From contig CAAFUN010000147.1 of NCBI GenBank assembly GCA_900766195.1, positions 1 to 64,000 of the forward strand: a DNA stretch of 64,000 bases, in the 5' to 3' direction. Below the pieces are notes generated by a model. The model ran no database searches. It had not been told where the DNA came from and saw only the letters and a program-made list of their open reading frames with translations. Position 1 is the stretch's first letter; each line of letters begins with the position of its first letter. Of this stretch, positions 18,504-27,866 are shown piece after piece. The position numbers were made by a program, and so were the translations under genes. This DNA comes from an uncultured Bacteroides sp. Its GTDB lineage: Bacteria > Bacteroidota > Bacteroidia > Bacteroidales > Bacteroidaceae.

Positions 18504-18587
18504 ATCTACTAACTTTGAACCGTTAATCCTGAACAAAAGTCACTGATAAAAAATACTTTCTCGCCTACCCTAACCTACCCAATTTAA

Positions 18588-18953
18588 CTATAGTGCAAAA
18601 TATCCATATAGATACTTCGTTGCTTGCTTTAACTCTACTTTATAGCTGCCGACTCCCAACCCCATTATAGAATAGACATATTCTGTGCCTGCATAAGCTG
18701 TAATATAACTGTCATACTTTATATTACCTGCTAAGTCCGAAATGATAATTTCAAGATTATCTAACGTTACCGACGAATCAATAAGAATGGCATTACCATA
18801 TAAATATAATGTGGGAACATCACTATCAAGTGAACGTGTTGTCGGACGCCATCCACCTGTCTCTAAAGAAATCTCATTCTTCTCTGTATTTGACTGCGCA
18901 AAAACAAAACACAAGCTAAATAATAATATAAGAAGCGACAAAGTTCTTTTCAT
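18588..18953 (-). CDS. DUF3244 family secreted protein
   Basis: A 121-aa exported protein: signal peptide MKRTLSLLILLFSLCFVFAQ, a short linker with GGWRPTTRS, then one beta-sandwich domain of the DUF3244 type (LDNLEIIISDLAGNIKYDS ... GVGSYKVELKQ). The family is Bacteroidetes-specific and of unknown function. The gene lies 134 bp downstream of the TPR/HTH regulator gene, on the same strand, an arrangement that suggests regulation of or by that protein. Confidence 0.8.
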   Translation of the reverse strand: MKRTLSLLILLFSLCFVFAQSNTEKNEISLETGGWRPTTRSLDSDVPTLYLYGNAILIDSSVTLDNLEIIISDLAGNIKYDSYITAYAGTEYVYSIMGLGVGSYKVELKQATKYLYGYFAL

Positions 18954-18970
18954 ATCTTCAGAATTTTGTC

Positions 18971-18978
18971 CAAAGGTA
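18971..18978 (-). promoter_or_regulatory. Possible -7 box of the DUF3244 gene
   Basis: TACCTTTG on the minus strand (18978-18971), 17 bp before the ATG. No matching -33 TTG at 19-21 bp. Confidence 0.35.
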
Positions 18979-19087
18979 AAGAACCTACAAATAACCTATA
19001 AGAAAATCATTTCACAAAAATTTCACAAATGCTTTACAGGTGTTTTAAGAGAGGGAAAATGCAGTATAAACGTCGTTCAGAAGGTAT

Positions 19088-20836
19088 TTACAACTCTATG
19101 ATTTTTTTATCAAACTCCTCAGGCTTACCTTTTATCTGAAAGATTTTCTGGTTTAGTCTCCGACGTATCATACTAATACCTGAGTTTGAAGAACAAACGA
19201 TATCACTAATTTGGGTAGGACTCAATCCTATTTTGATCAACAGGCACACCCTAATTTCTTTTTCATTAATTGAAGGATATAATTCTATCAAGCGGTTTGT
19301 AAAGCCGGAATAAGCTTCATCAACAAGTAGGGTCAATTGATAAAAATCATCGTCAGAAGCTTTTTGCCGTAACTTTGCCAACTGATAAAACTTCAAATAA
19401 ACCGATGATGTCTTCAAACGCTGCAGAAGGATTATCTGTTTTTCAGCTACAGCCTCTATTCTGCGATTCTCACCCAGTAAAGAATCTTTCTCCAGCAGAA
19501 TTAAACGCTTTTGCAGATTGTCATTCTGTACTTGCGATGATGATAACTGATTTTTTAATATATCAATCCTTTCACTATTCTCTAATAGCTTTTGTCGACT
19601 ATTTTGTTCCATATCGGACAAAACTCTTTTCAAACGCTCTTCCTGGTTATAGTATTGAAGTCTTTTATTTCGCAAGCGATGAAAAACAAGTAAAATCGCT
19701 ATGATAAAAACAGCAGAAGTTACAATTCCAATCAGCCGTAAAGAGAATGCTTTTTCTTTCAACAAGCGGTTTTCCTGCTCTATATGCAGCTTGTTACTCA
19801 ATTCTTTTATAAGGTTTTCATTGTTTATACTTTCCTTTTTAGTCAAAGTATCGGCTATTGAAGTCTGCTTATCCAAAAAAGAAAAAGCTCGTTTGTAGTC
19901 TCCCTTATCGGCATATATATGGGCTAATGGCAAAATAGCAGCTCTAAGCACGTATGGATCTTGAGACTCCAAGCTCTTATTATAAAAATAGATAGCAGAA
20001 TCTATCCGGCTAACCTCTTGATAATAATTACCCCAGCATATATAGTGTAGATATAAGTTTCCAGAATCCGAAAGGCCGTTTCCTTGTATTAGAGCACGTT
20101 TGGTTTTATCATAGTCCTTATTCTTTTGATAATAGATAGCCGCCTCTCCCATCACCATTTTATACAAGAAATCCTGACCGGTCTTACGGGCAACAGATGC
20201 AGCATATTCGTAATAAGCCAGACCTTTTTTCATTTCTCGACGAGCACAATAATTCCGTCCGATATCTCTCAATGCAAAGACTTCAATAGACCTATTCTTT
20301 GCCAATCTAGCATAATAGTAGCTTTGATAAAAGAAGGGTAACGCTTCTTGATACATACCTTTATACATATACATATAAATATGCCCGATGTGATTACCAG
20401 CCCTTGCCCGAACAATATAGGTTGTCGTATCGTCCTCACATTCCGTATCCAATGCTTTTCTAAATGCACCTAAAGCTTCTCCTGTAAACTGCATATCATT
20501 ATAAACCCTCCCTAAAAGATAATAAGCTTTCATTCTTTGAAACGGAGTACCATGACGCTCATAATAGGCAACAGCCGACAGCATTGCCGAATCTGAAGTA
20601 TGATTGATATAGCATTTGTCATCCGCCTCGGTAAAGAGCAGGGTATATTTCATTCGGTCGGATTTACCAGCAGCATTAACCTTGTCTTTCAGGCGAAGCA
20701 ACAAAGTGCGGGCACTATCGGGATGGATCTCCATCAACTGCTCTGCCTGAGACAATTCAGGTTGTAGTCTTATCTTCTTCTGCTCACAACTCGCAATAAA
20801 TAACAGTAGTATAGCCAGTATAATATATTTTTGCAT
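19088..20836 (-). CDS. TPR-containing membrane regulator with C-terminal HTH
   Basis: A 582-aa Bacteroidetes-type regulator. The start MQKYIILAILLLFIASCEQ gives a lipoprotein-like signal with lipobox IASC; upstream in-frame codons are not convincing. Tetratricopeptide-like helices fill about residues 25-330 (for example AYYLLGRVYNDMQFTGEALGAFRKAL). A transmembrane helix (LIGIVTSAVFIIAILLVF) is followed by a coiled coil with many Gln and Glu, then a LuxR-like HTH near the end (SINEKEIRVCLLIKIGLSPTQISDIV). The layout implies that an envelope TPR domain senses something and a cytoplasmic HTH acts on DNA. The ligand and targets are unknown; the adjacent DUF3244 gene is a candidate target. Confidence 0.75.
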   Translation of the reverse strand: MQKYIILAILLLFIASCEQKKIRLQPELSQAEQLMEIHPDSARTLLLRLKDKVNAAGKSDRMKYTLLFTEADDKCYINHTSDSAMLSAVAYYERHGTPFQRMKAYYLLGRVYNDMQFTGEALGAFRKALDTECEDDTTTYIVRARAGNHIGHIYMYMYKGMYQEALPFFYQSYYYARLAKNRSIEVFALRDIGRNYCARREMKKGLAYYEYAASVARKTGQDFLYKMVMGEAAIYYQKNKDYDKTKRALIQGNGLSDSGNLYLHYICWGNYYQEVSRIDSAIYFYNKSLESQDPYVLRAAILPLAHIYADKGDYKRAFSFLDKQTSIADTLTKKESINNENLIKELSNKLHIEQENRLLKEKAFSLRLIGIVTSAVFIIAILLVFHRLRNKRLQYYNQEERLKRVLSDMEQNSRQKLLENSERIDILKNQLSSSQVQNDNLQKRLILLEKDSLLGENRRIEAVAEKQIILLQRLKTSSVYLKFYQLAKLRQKASDDDFYQLTLLVDEAYSGFTNRLIELYPSINEKEIRVCLLIKIGLSPTQISDIVCSSNSGISMIRRRLNQKIFQIKGKPEEFDKKIIEL

Positions 20837-21095
20837 TAGCAAGTGGATTATAGATCGTAAAAATACATTTTTTGTAATAGAGCAACAGCAGTTTTTGCAT
20901 TTATTATTAGAGTAAACATATAAAGTTTTGAAGCAGAAGTAGAAATGAGATAAGATCTCAACAGAGGAAACACAGTGACACAGCCGAAGAAGCGCGTAAT
21001 TCATGAAAGAACAAGAGAAAAAGAGTATTAAAACAAGCGTTAATGCAAAGATTTATTCCGAAAATTTATTTTTAAACAATCTAAATAACATTAAC

Positions 21096-21126
21096 TTGTG
21101 AGTATGCCTGCAAAGCAGTATCTTTG
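21096..21126 (+). promoter_or_regulatory. eno promoter
   Basis: TTG at 21096-21098, 20 bp, TATCTTTG at 21119-21126, an exact consensus match. The leader would be about 80 nt. The rest of the 375-bp gap before eno shows nothing else clear. Confidence 0.7.
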
Positions 21127-21211
21127 GCAATGAATTAAGTATTAGGTGGTTTGAACAAACCCCTACCTATATTGTTTCTCTATACAAACGTTTTTAAATA
21201 AAAGCAGTATT

Positions 21212-22492
21212 ATGAAAATTGAAAAAATTATCGGTCGTGAAATTCTCGACTCACGTGGAAATCCTACTGTAGAGGTAGATGTTATTTTGGAGTCTGGTAT
21301 TATGGGACGTGCATCTGTTCCGTCAGGTGCTTCAACAGGTGAACATGAAGCTTTGGAACTACGTGACGGCGACAAAAAGCGTTACGGCGGTAAAGGCGTA
21401 CTAAAAGCTGTTGAAAACATTAATAAGGTAATCGCTCCTCACTTGATCGGTTGGTCTTCACTAGACCAGATTGGCATTGACAAAGCTATGTTGGCTTTGG
21501 ATGGAACCAAAACAAAATCAAAATTGGGTGCCAATGCTATTCTTGGTGTTTCATTAGCCGTAGCTAAAGCTGCTGCCAACTATCTTGATATTCCTTTGTA
21601 TCGCTACATCGGAGGTACTAACACTTACGTATTGCCTGTTCCGATGATGAATATTATCAATGGTGGTTCACACAGTGATGCTCCTATTGCTTTCCAAGAA
21701 TTCATGATACGCCCTGTTGGTGCAACATCTTTCCATGAAGGCTTACGTATGGGTGCTGAGGTATTCCATGCATTGAAGAAAGTATTGAAAGATCGTGGTC
21801 TGAGCACTGCTGTAGGTGACGAAGGTGGTTTTGCTCCTAGCTTAGAGGGTACTGAAGATGCATTGAACAGCATTCTTGCTGCTGTTAAAGCTGCAGGTTA
21901 CGAACCACGTAAGGACGTAATGATTGCTATGGACTGCGCTTCTTCTGAATTCTATGTTAACGGCGTTTACGATTACACCAAATTCGAAGGTGCTAAAGGT
22001 AAAAAACGTACTGCTGAAGAGCAAATTGACTACCTGGAGAAACTAATCAATGAATATCCTATCGATTCTATTGAAGACGGTATGAGTGAGAACGACTGGG
22101 AAGGCTGGAAGAAATTGACCGACCGTATCGGTAACCGTTGTCAGTTAGTAGGTGATGACTTGTTCGTAACTAACGTAGACTTCCTTGCCAAAGGTATTGA
22201 GAAAGGCTGTGCCAACTCTATCCTTATCAAAGTAAATCAGATTGGTTCGCTGACCGAAACATTGAACGCTATTGAAATGGCTCACCGTCATGGATATACC
22301 ACTGTTACTTCTCACCGTTCGGGTGAAACAGAAGATGCTACAATTGCTGACATCGCAGTAGCTACAAATAGCGGTCAGATCAAGACCGGTTCATTGAGCC
22401 GTTCAGACCGTATGGCTAAATACAACCAGTTGCTCCGTATTGAAGAGGAATTGGGCGACCGTGCAGTTTACGGATACAAACGAATTAAATAA
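21212..22492 (+). CDS. eno: Enolase
   Basis: Converts 2-phosphoglycerate to phosphoenolpyruvate in glycolysis, with Mg2+. The 426-aa protein is full length and highly conserved: REILDSRGNPTVEVDV at the N-terminus, GASTGEHEALELRD, NIINGGSHSD, the catalytic VGDEGGFAPSL loop, metal ligands in SIEDGM and LVGDDLFVTN, the catalytic Lys in LIKVNQIGSLTET, and SHRSGETED. It is a single-gene unit with its own promoter and terminator. Confidence 0.98.
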   Translation: MKIEKIIGREILDSRGNPTVEVDVILESGIMGRASVPSGASTGEHEALELRDGDKKRYGGKGVLKAVENINKVIAPHLIGWSSLDQIGIDKAMLALDGTKTKSKLGANAILGVSLAVAKAAANYLDIPLYRYIGGTNTYVLPVPMMNIINGGSHSDAPIAFQEFMIRPVGATSFHEGLRMGAEVFHALKKVLKDRGLSTAVGDEGGFAPSLEGTEDALNSILAAVKAAGYEPRKDVMIAMDCASSEFYVNGVYDYTKFEGAKGKKRTAEEQIDYLEKLINEYPIDSIEDGMSENDWEGWKKLTDRIGNRCQLVGDDLFVTNVDFLAKGIEKGCANSILIKVNQIGSLTETLNAIEMAHRHGYTTVTSHRSGETEDATIADIAVATNSGQIKTGSLSRSDRMAKYNQLLRIEEELGDRAVYGYKRIK

Positions 22493-22552
22493 TACTAAAG
22501 AAATTCTATTTGACACCATCATAAGTGTTAGTAGAATAATTGTTGTGTAACA

Positions 22553-22590
22553 GTAAGGGCGAACCGTGACGGTCCGCCCTTACTTCTTTT
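22553..22590. terminator. Terminator between eno and the GH3 gene
   Basis: GTAAGGGCG... (22553-22565) pairs with ...CGCCCTTAC (22571-22583) with one mismatch and a 5-nt loop, followed by TTCTTTT. It may serve both convergent genes. Confidence 0.75.
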
Positions 22591-22607
22591 GTAACCTAAA
22601 CCAACAA

Positions 22608-24863
22608 TCAATCTACCACCTTAAAAGAAATTTCTTCTCCTGATTGGCTATCTGGAGCCACCCAAAGAGAGAAATCTCCCGGTTCCACTATTTTATTCAT
22701 ATCAATATCCCAAAAAGCCAATTCGCTCACAGGAAGTTCGAATGTCACATTTTTCTTCTCTCCCGGTTTTAATGAGATACGTGTAAAGCGTTTCAATTCT
22801 TTCACCGGACGTGTTACCGATCCTACTTTATCTCTGACATATAGTTGTGCCACTTCGGTAGCCTCATACTTCCCTGTATTCTCTAAATCAAAAGTGACTT
22901 TCAGTACATCATCATCCTTCAAAGAAGTAGAGGAAAGTTTCACATTACTATATTTGAAGGTAGTGTAAGACAGTCCGTAACCAAACGGGAACAAGGGTTC
23001 AAATCCCGCATCAAGATAATAGGAACGACAACCATTGGAAGTCTGTCCAGCATTGATAGGAATATCTTTCAACAACACTTCATCACGGGTAGCTGGTCGG
23101 CCAGTGTTGTTATGGGCATAATAAATAGGAATCTGTCCCACTTCTTTGGGGAACGTAACCGGTGTTTTCCCACTCGGTACAGCCTTACCCCAAAGCAAAT
23201 CAGCCAAAGCCGGACCTCCCATTGTGCCGGGATGAAAAGAATAAAGCACGGCAGCCGATTGCTCTACTTCCTTACCAATAGTCAATGGACGCCCTGCCAT
23301 AACCACTGTCACTACAGGTTTGCCTGTCTTAGCCAAAGCTGCAATCAGTGCACTCTGATCTCCTTGAAGATTTAAATCAGCCAAACAATGTGCCTCTCCC
23401 GAAAGAATGGCCTCTTCGCCCACAAAAGCAAGAATAACGTCAGCACGTGATGCCGCTGCCACCGCTTTAGCCACGCCAGTCTGGTTTGTCTCGCGGCTGT
23501 ACGTCAATCCCGGTTCATAAATCACCTGTACCTTATCACCAACCAACTGTTTAATAGCAGTAAGAGGAGTAACTGTATGAGTCTTGTCACCATCAAACAC
23601 CCACGTTCCCATCTGCTCATAAGGAGCATCTGCCATAGGGCCAACAATAGCAACCGACTTAACAGAAGCTTGCAAAGGCAATACTTGTTTGTCATTCTTC
23701 AATAGAATGGCAGATTCAACAGCAGCTTGTTTGGCAGCTTCCAGATGAGAAGGTGCATACAGCACGGACGGCTTCTTTTCGTCCACATAAGGATTATCAA
23801 ACAGACCTAAGCGGAACTTTACTCGTAAAATATTACGCACAGCATCGTCAATAGTTGATTCTTTCACCTTACCATCTTTAATCAAGCCTGGCAACTCCTT
23901 TATAAAGGAATAGCTCACCATCTCCATATTCACTCCGGCATTTACTGCTTTCATTGCCGCTTCGTGCGCATCGGCCGCAAAGCCATGCTCTATCATTTCG
24001 GTAGTCGAAGCCCAATCCGTCACAACAAAACCATCAAAGCCCCATTCTTTTCGAAGAACTTGCTTCAAGATAAAAGCATTACCTGTGGAAGGCACGCCGT
24101 CATTATCATTAAAAGAAGTCATAAATGTAGCTACACCGGCATTAGCTGCTGCCTCAAAAGGAGGCAGATACACCTGGCGCAAACGACGTTCAGGGATAAA
24201 TGTGGAATTATAGTCACGTCCACCTTCAGCAGCACCGTAGCCTACAAAATGCTTGGCACACGCAGCAATTGAGGTTGGACTATTCAACGAATCATTCTGA
24301 AATCCACGCACCATAGCAACTCCCATCACTGAAGTGAGGTATGTATCCTCACCGCAACCTTCGGCAATGCGTCCCCAACGCGGATCTCGCGCAATGTCAA
24401 TCATTGGAGCAAACGTCCATCGAATACCTACGGAAGAGGCCTCAACAGCAGCTACGCGCGCACCGTCATGAGCCACTTGCGGATCAAATGAAGCAGCCTG
24501 TCCCAACGGAATAGGGAAAATTGTTTTAAAGCCGTGAATTACATCTCGGGCCATCAGTAACGGAATGCCCAAACGGGATTCTTCCATTGCCACATGCTGC
24601 AGCGCATTAATTCGAATCGGATCCACCTCATTCAAAATGGAACCCACCTCACCTTTCTTTATCAAGGCCCTCATATCTTCTATATTTCCATAAGAAGAAA
24701 TCTGATTCATTTGGCCTATCTTTTCTTCCAAAGTCATTTTGGTAAGAATTGCTTCCACTCTTTTCTCGATTGCAGCATCTTGTTTAGTCTCCGCTGTCTG
24801 CTTTCCACAAGAAGCAAGTGGAAGTAATAATAAACAAGCAGAGAAAATTTTCATCAATTTCAT
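22608..24863 (-). CDS. GH3 beta-glucosidase (BglX-like) lipoprotein
   Basis: Family GH3 exo-acting beta-glucosidase that releases glucose from beta-gluco-oligosaccharides. The lipobox is LASC (Cys19). The N-terminal barrel holds IGQMNQIS, MARDVIHGFKT, RDPRWGRIAEG, AKHFVGYGAAEGGRD and the nucleophile Asp283 in GFVVTDWAS. The C-terminal alpha/beta domain (about 390-600) and a fibronectin-III-like domain (about 640-750) are present; 751 aa is typical of BglX. It is last in the minus-strand PUL, 11 bp after the GH16 gene. Periplasmic location is most likely for this step. Laminarin or mixed-linkage glucan fragments are the expected substrates, inferred from the GH16 partner. Confidence 0.92.
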   Translation of the reverse strand: MKLMKIFSACLLLLPLASCGKQTAETKQDAAIEKRVEAILTKMTLEEKIGQMNQISSYGNIEDMRALIKKGEVGSILNEVDPIRINALQHVAMEESRLGIPLLMARDVIHGFKTIFPIPLGQAASFDPQVAHDGARVAAVEASSVGIRWTFAPMIDIARDPRWGRIAEGCGEDTYLTSVMGVAMVRGFQNDSLNSPTSIAACAKHFVGYGAAEGGRDYNSTFIPERRLRQVYLPPFEAAANAGVATFMTSFNDNDGVPSTGNAFILKQVLRKEWGFDGFVVTDWASTTEMIEHGFAADAHEAAMKAVNAGVNMEMVSYSFIKELPGLIKDGKVKESTIDDAVRNILRVKFRLGLFDNPYVDEKKPSVLYAPSHLEAAKQAAVESAILLKNDKQVLPLQASVKSVAIVGPMADAPYEQMGTWVFDGDKTHTVTPLTAIKQLVGDKVQVIYEPGLTYSRETNQTGVAKAVAAASRADVILAFVGEEAILSGEAHCLADLNLQGDQSALIAALAKTGKPVVTVVMAGRPLTIGKEVEQSAAVLYSFHPGTMGGPALADLLWGKAVPSGKTPVTFPKEVGQIPIYYAHNNTGRPATRDEVLLKDIPINAGQTSNGCRSYYLDAGFEPLFPFGYGLSYTTFKYSNVKLSSTSLKDDDVLKVTFDLENTGKYEATEVAQLYVRDKVGSVTRPVKELKRFTRISLKPGEKKNVTFELPVSELAFWDIDMNKIVEPGDFSLWVAPDSQSGEEISFKVVD

Positions 24864-24874
24864 AACTTTATACC

Positions 24875-26233
24875 TTATTTTTTTTGAAACACACGCACAT
24901 AATCTACTTTCATCGTTATAGGTAACGCACTCTCATCAACGCCGTTCATACCACCCCAAGATCCGCCCCATGCCAAATTTAGAATAGGATAGAAATTGTA
25001 GGTAAACGGCCAGACATCTTTACCGGTACCTTCGTTGTTGAACGTCATCAACACTTTACCATCCACAAAGAATTTCAGGTAGTCGGGTGTCCACTCACAT
25101 GCATAAATATGATATTCCGACTCAGCCGTACCGATATTACGCTTCTCCGTCTTCTGCGTATTCAACACATGATTATACTTTTTAGTATGGATGGAAGAGG
25201 ATACCTCATTTGGCACTGCGCCAACTTCCTCCATAATATCAATCTCACCACAGTCCGGCCACGGATTTTTCGTAAAGTCATTATTGGCAGGCATCATCCA
25301 GAAAGCAGGCCACGTCCCTTTACCTTTCGGAAGTAAAATACGAGCCTCGAAATATCCATAAAGCCATCCTGTATTTACTTTAGCATAAACACGTCCTGAA
25401 TAAATCTTACCGTCGGAACCTTTGAAACAGTTTATACTCAATTTTCCGTCTACCAACTCCGTCACACGTTTGCCATCCGCCGAACCGTTTACATAGGTCT
25501 GAAGTTCATTATTTACCCAACCTGCTTTTTGAACTTCGTGCGTCCAATCGCTGCTAAGAACCGTTCCTTCATTAAATTCATCGTGCCAAACCAGATGATA
25601 ACCATCAGGCGTATTGACTTCACTATCTTCTACTGATTCCTGCTGCACATTAACAGTTAGTTTCTGTCCATCAGCAGATACCTCCAACGAGCCTGTTCTT
25701 CCTTTTTTATCACTATTCGGATCAGTAGTTACAGAGATGGTGGTTTTATCTGTTTTTATAGCTTTTATCCATGTATCATTAGATTTCACACTCCAATCAT
25801 CCGTAGCAGTTACCGTCAAAGTAAGCGTCTCACCTTTAGAATTGGAATAAAGCATTGTTTTTGATACTTGAAGTGGCCATTCCTGTATTATGGGTATGAC
25901 CAGCCTCTTGCTTCCCGCCTTTATAATAACAGAGCCATTACGGATGGTTGTGCTTTTATTTGCATCCACGGTAACAATTACTGTCCCTTGATTACTTAAC
26001 GAACCTGTTGTTTTTACAGAAACCCAAGCATTAGAGTCATCACTTGGAACAGATGTCCATTCTCCACAACTACAAGTCACATTCAATGTATACACTCCAC
26101 CTGTAGCGGATGCTGTCACTTTCTCTGGAGAGCACTTCAATATTTCGTCCTCAATTGGAGTATTCTCAGGAGAATCATTGCTACAAGATATAAACAGCAA
26201 CAGAAAAAGTTGTATGATATTCAAATACTTCAT
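24875..26233 (-). CDS. GH16 endo-beta-glucanase lipoprotein with BACON domains
   Basis: Surface endo-acting enzyme that cleaves beta-glucan. The lipobox is FISC (Cys17). Two BACON domains occupy about residues 35-118 and 120-200, then a GH16 jelly roll fills 210-452. The catalytic motif is EIDIMEEVG, with nucleophile Glu330, helper Asp332 and acid/base Glu335. WHDEFNEG and GTWPAFWMMP are other GH16 landmarks. The motif form with the extra Met (ExDxxE) is the laminarinase/bulge type, so beta-1,3- or mixed-linkage glucan is expected rather than agar or xyloglucan. It follows the surface glycan-binding gene after a 137-bp gap containing an RNA hairpin. Confidence 0.92.
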   Translation of the reverse strand: MKYLNIIQLFLLLFISCSNDSPENTPIEDEILKCSPEKVTASATGGVYTLNVTCSCGEWTSVPSDDSNAWVSVKTTGSLSNQGTVIVTVDANKSTTIRNGSVIIKAGSKRLVIPIIQEWPLQVSKTMLYSNSKGETLTLTVTATDDWSVKSNDTWIKAIKTDKTTISVTTDPNSDKKGRTGSLEVSADGQKLTVNVQQESVEDSEVNTPDGYHLVWHDEFNEGTVLSSDWTHEVQKAGWVNNELQTYVNGSADGKRVTELVDGKLSINCFKGSDGKIYSGRVYAKVNTGWLYGYFEARILLPKGKGTWPAFWMMPANNDFTKNPWPDCGEIDIMEEVGAVPNEVSSSIHTKKYNHVLNTQKTEKRNIGTAESEYHIYACEWTPDYLKFFVDGKVLMTFNNEGTGKDVWPFTYNFYPILNLAWGGSWGGMNGVDESALPITMKVDYVRVFQKK

Positions 26234-26325
26234 CTAATATTTCTTTTTAATGTAATTTACTGGACTGCATACACATATCTATTCACAAATATAATATTAT
26301 TGGCAATCACAAAGAAATGATAATA

Positions 26326-26360
26326 TTGTAGGAATGAAGAAATATTCTCCACTCCTACAA
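26326..26360 (-). other. Intercistronic RNA hairpin in the beta-glucan PUL
   Basis: In the minus-strand transcript TTGTAGGAGTG (26360-26350) pairs with CATTCCTACAA (26336-26326) over 11 bp including one G-U. It lies just after the stop of the glycan-binding gene and lacks a T-run, so it is more likely to protect the mRNA 3' end or partly attenuate than to terminate fully. Confidence 0.55.
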
Positions 26361-26370
26361 TAAGTTAGTA

Positions 26371-27837
26371 TTATTTCGGATTATGCTTCTGAATAATAAT
26401 ATCTTTAAGTTTTACTTCGACACCGGCAGGAGTACCACCTAAATCAATAATAAATTTAGCCTGATTAAAACTTGTCGGTTTCTTCTCACCAGTATCCATA
26501 GCCATCGTTTTTGCAAAACGAACAAGATTTTCACCACTTTTCAAAGCTACATCACTCTTGATGAAAAGAGAATTGGGATCACCTTTTACATCCGGATCTT
26601 TGTTTACCTTAACTGTTATTCTATCAATTGCTTGACTTGCTATCAATTTACAAGAAATATCATAATAAGCTTCAGCCTCAATCGGTAAAGATACTGTAGG
26701 AATAATACATTGTCCTTGCCATTCAGCAACAGTTGCATCTTTGGTCGTTATAGTATAGACCCCATTTGCATAAGAAAAATCAGGATCACCGATTTGCTTC
26801 CAGTCAGAAGATGCAAACCAGAATGTCATGTCTCCTTTTGTGTTAAAACCAGCGCCAATATTGTCGGGTGAATCTACCGAGCACCAATTCACTTTATCCG
26901 GATCGAACACCGTTACGGGATCTTCGCCGTTTATAAAAATAACCTGCCAACAAATACCTGGGAGCTGAATAACCCAAGTCATCGTTTTATCATTTATATC
27001 TGTAACGAAGAATGTAACTGTACCGTTCATCTGTGTATCAGCTGCCATATATGGGAACAAAGTCTTGGCAGGCAACGTAACAGTGACACAATTGTAGGTA
27101 GCATCATAACCTAACGCATAAGTAACGTTACTTAATGCACCGTTTACACCCACGCAAGGAACACTGTAATCTGAAGAAGCCCCTGTTACTCCAAGCTCAG
27201 TAACGCCCTTGTTACAAAATGTTAATCCATCTGTACCGGCATTATATTTATAAGCACCTTCCGAAGGTTTTGCACCTGCAGTAAAAGTAATTCGGTCATC
27301 GTATATACCTTCTTTAATCTTATCATTTGGAGCAGCTGCCCACCATCCTGACGGATTCTTCACACTTTCTCCGCAACTAAGGTGTTTAGGTATAGAGCTG
27401 TAAACACGCCATTCCTTCGAAGCGTTACCGGTAAGGCTCTTCACGAACTTAGAAAAGTCATATCTTGTAGTATTAACAGTAAATGTCCCTTCTACACTAC
27501 CATCGCTAATACCGTTTCTATTTCCTACACGTAATGTGTAAGAGTAGTTACCGGCAATAGTAATAACTTTAGTCTGATAGCCGTTAACCGTTGTTTTGAC
27601 AACGGGAGTGACATTTATTTCCCAAATAGGATACACACCTTCAGGGCTCTTGCCTTCTTTATCTACGATGTTAAAAGTCGCAACATTCTTTTCTTGGTCT
27701 ACCGTTACAACTGGCTTATAATTCGCCAATTTCGGCAATCCGGCTTGCGAGGCACCATCAAAATCTTCGGGCGAACATGCAGCCATTGCAAGACCTGCAA
27801 GCAACATCCCAACCATATATTTAAATATATTTCTCAT
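26371..27837 (-). CDS. Surface glycan-binding lipoprotein of the beta-glucan PUL
   Basis: Lipoprotein of 488 aa (lipobox MAAC) in the SusE/F-like position after SusD. The start at 27837 (MRNIFKYMVGMLLAGLAMAAC) gives a clean signal; an earlier in-frame ATG does not. Order seen: an N-terminal PKD/Ig-like beta domain to about residue 125, a middle domain with KEWRVYSSIPKHLSCGES and GWWAAAPNDKIKEGIYDDR, which I recognise from glycan-binding proteins of Bacteroides glucan loci, and a C-terminal jelly-roll CBM-like region from about 335. No hydrolase motif. It probably holds beta-glucan at the surface for the GH16 enzyme and SusCD. Confidence 0.75.
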   Translation of the reverse strand: MRNIFKYMVGMLLAGLAMAACSPEDFDGASQAGLPKLANYKPVVTVDQEKNVATFNIVDKEGKSPEGVYPIWEINVTPVVKTTVNGYQTKVITIAGNYSYTLRVGNRNGISDGSVEGTFTVNTTRYDFSKFVKSLTGNASKEWRVYSSIPKHLSCGESVKNPSGWWAAAPNDKIKEGIYDDRITFTAGAKPSEGAYKYNAGTDGLTFCNKGVTELGVTGASSDYSVPCVGVNGALSNVTYALGYDATYNCVTVTLPAKTLFPYMAADTQMNGTVTFFVTDINDKTMTWVIQLPGICWQVIFINGEDPVTVFDPDKVNWCSVDSPDNIGAGFNTKGDMTFWFASSDWKQIGDPDFSYANGVYTITTKDATVAEWQGQCIIPTVSLPIEAEAYYDISCKLIASQAIDRITVKVNKDPDVKGDPNSLFIKSDVALKSGENLVRFAKTMAMDTGEKKPTSFNQAKFIIDLGGTPAGVEVKLKDIIIQKHNPK

Positions 27838-27866
27838 ATTGTTTCTTCTTAATAAAGTTATCAAAA

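Larger units (their letters stand above)
17206..18587. other. 1.38-kb region without a convincing gene
   Basis: Contains, in order: a repeat element ending in a terminator-like hairpin (17321-17437), a 22-bp GC-rich tandem repeat (17890-17978), a short ORF of 53 codons at 18013-18174 (MHSYIILRAKQQKD...) with no recognisable family, and a small-RNA candidate with its own promoter (18386-18503). Base composition shifts sharply at the GC-rich repeat. The mixture suggests a decayed insertion site or a regulatory island. Confidence 0.5.
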
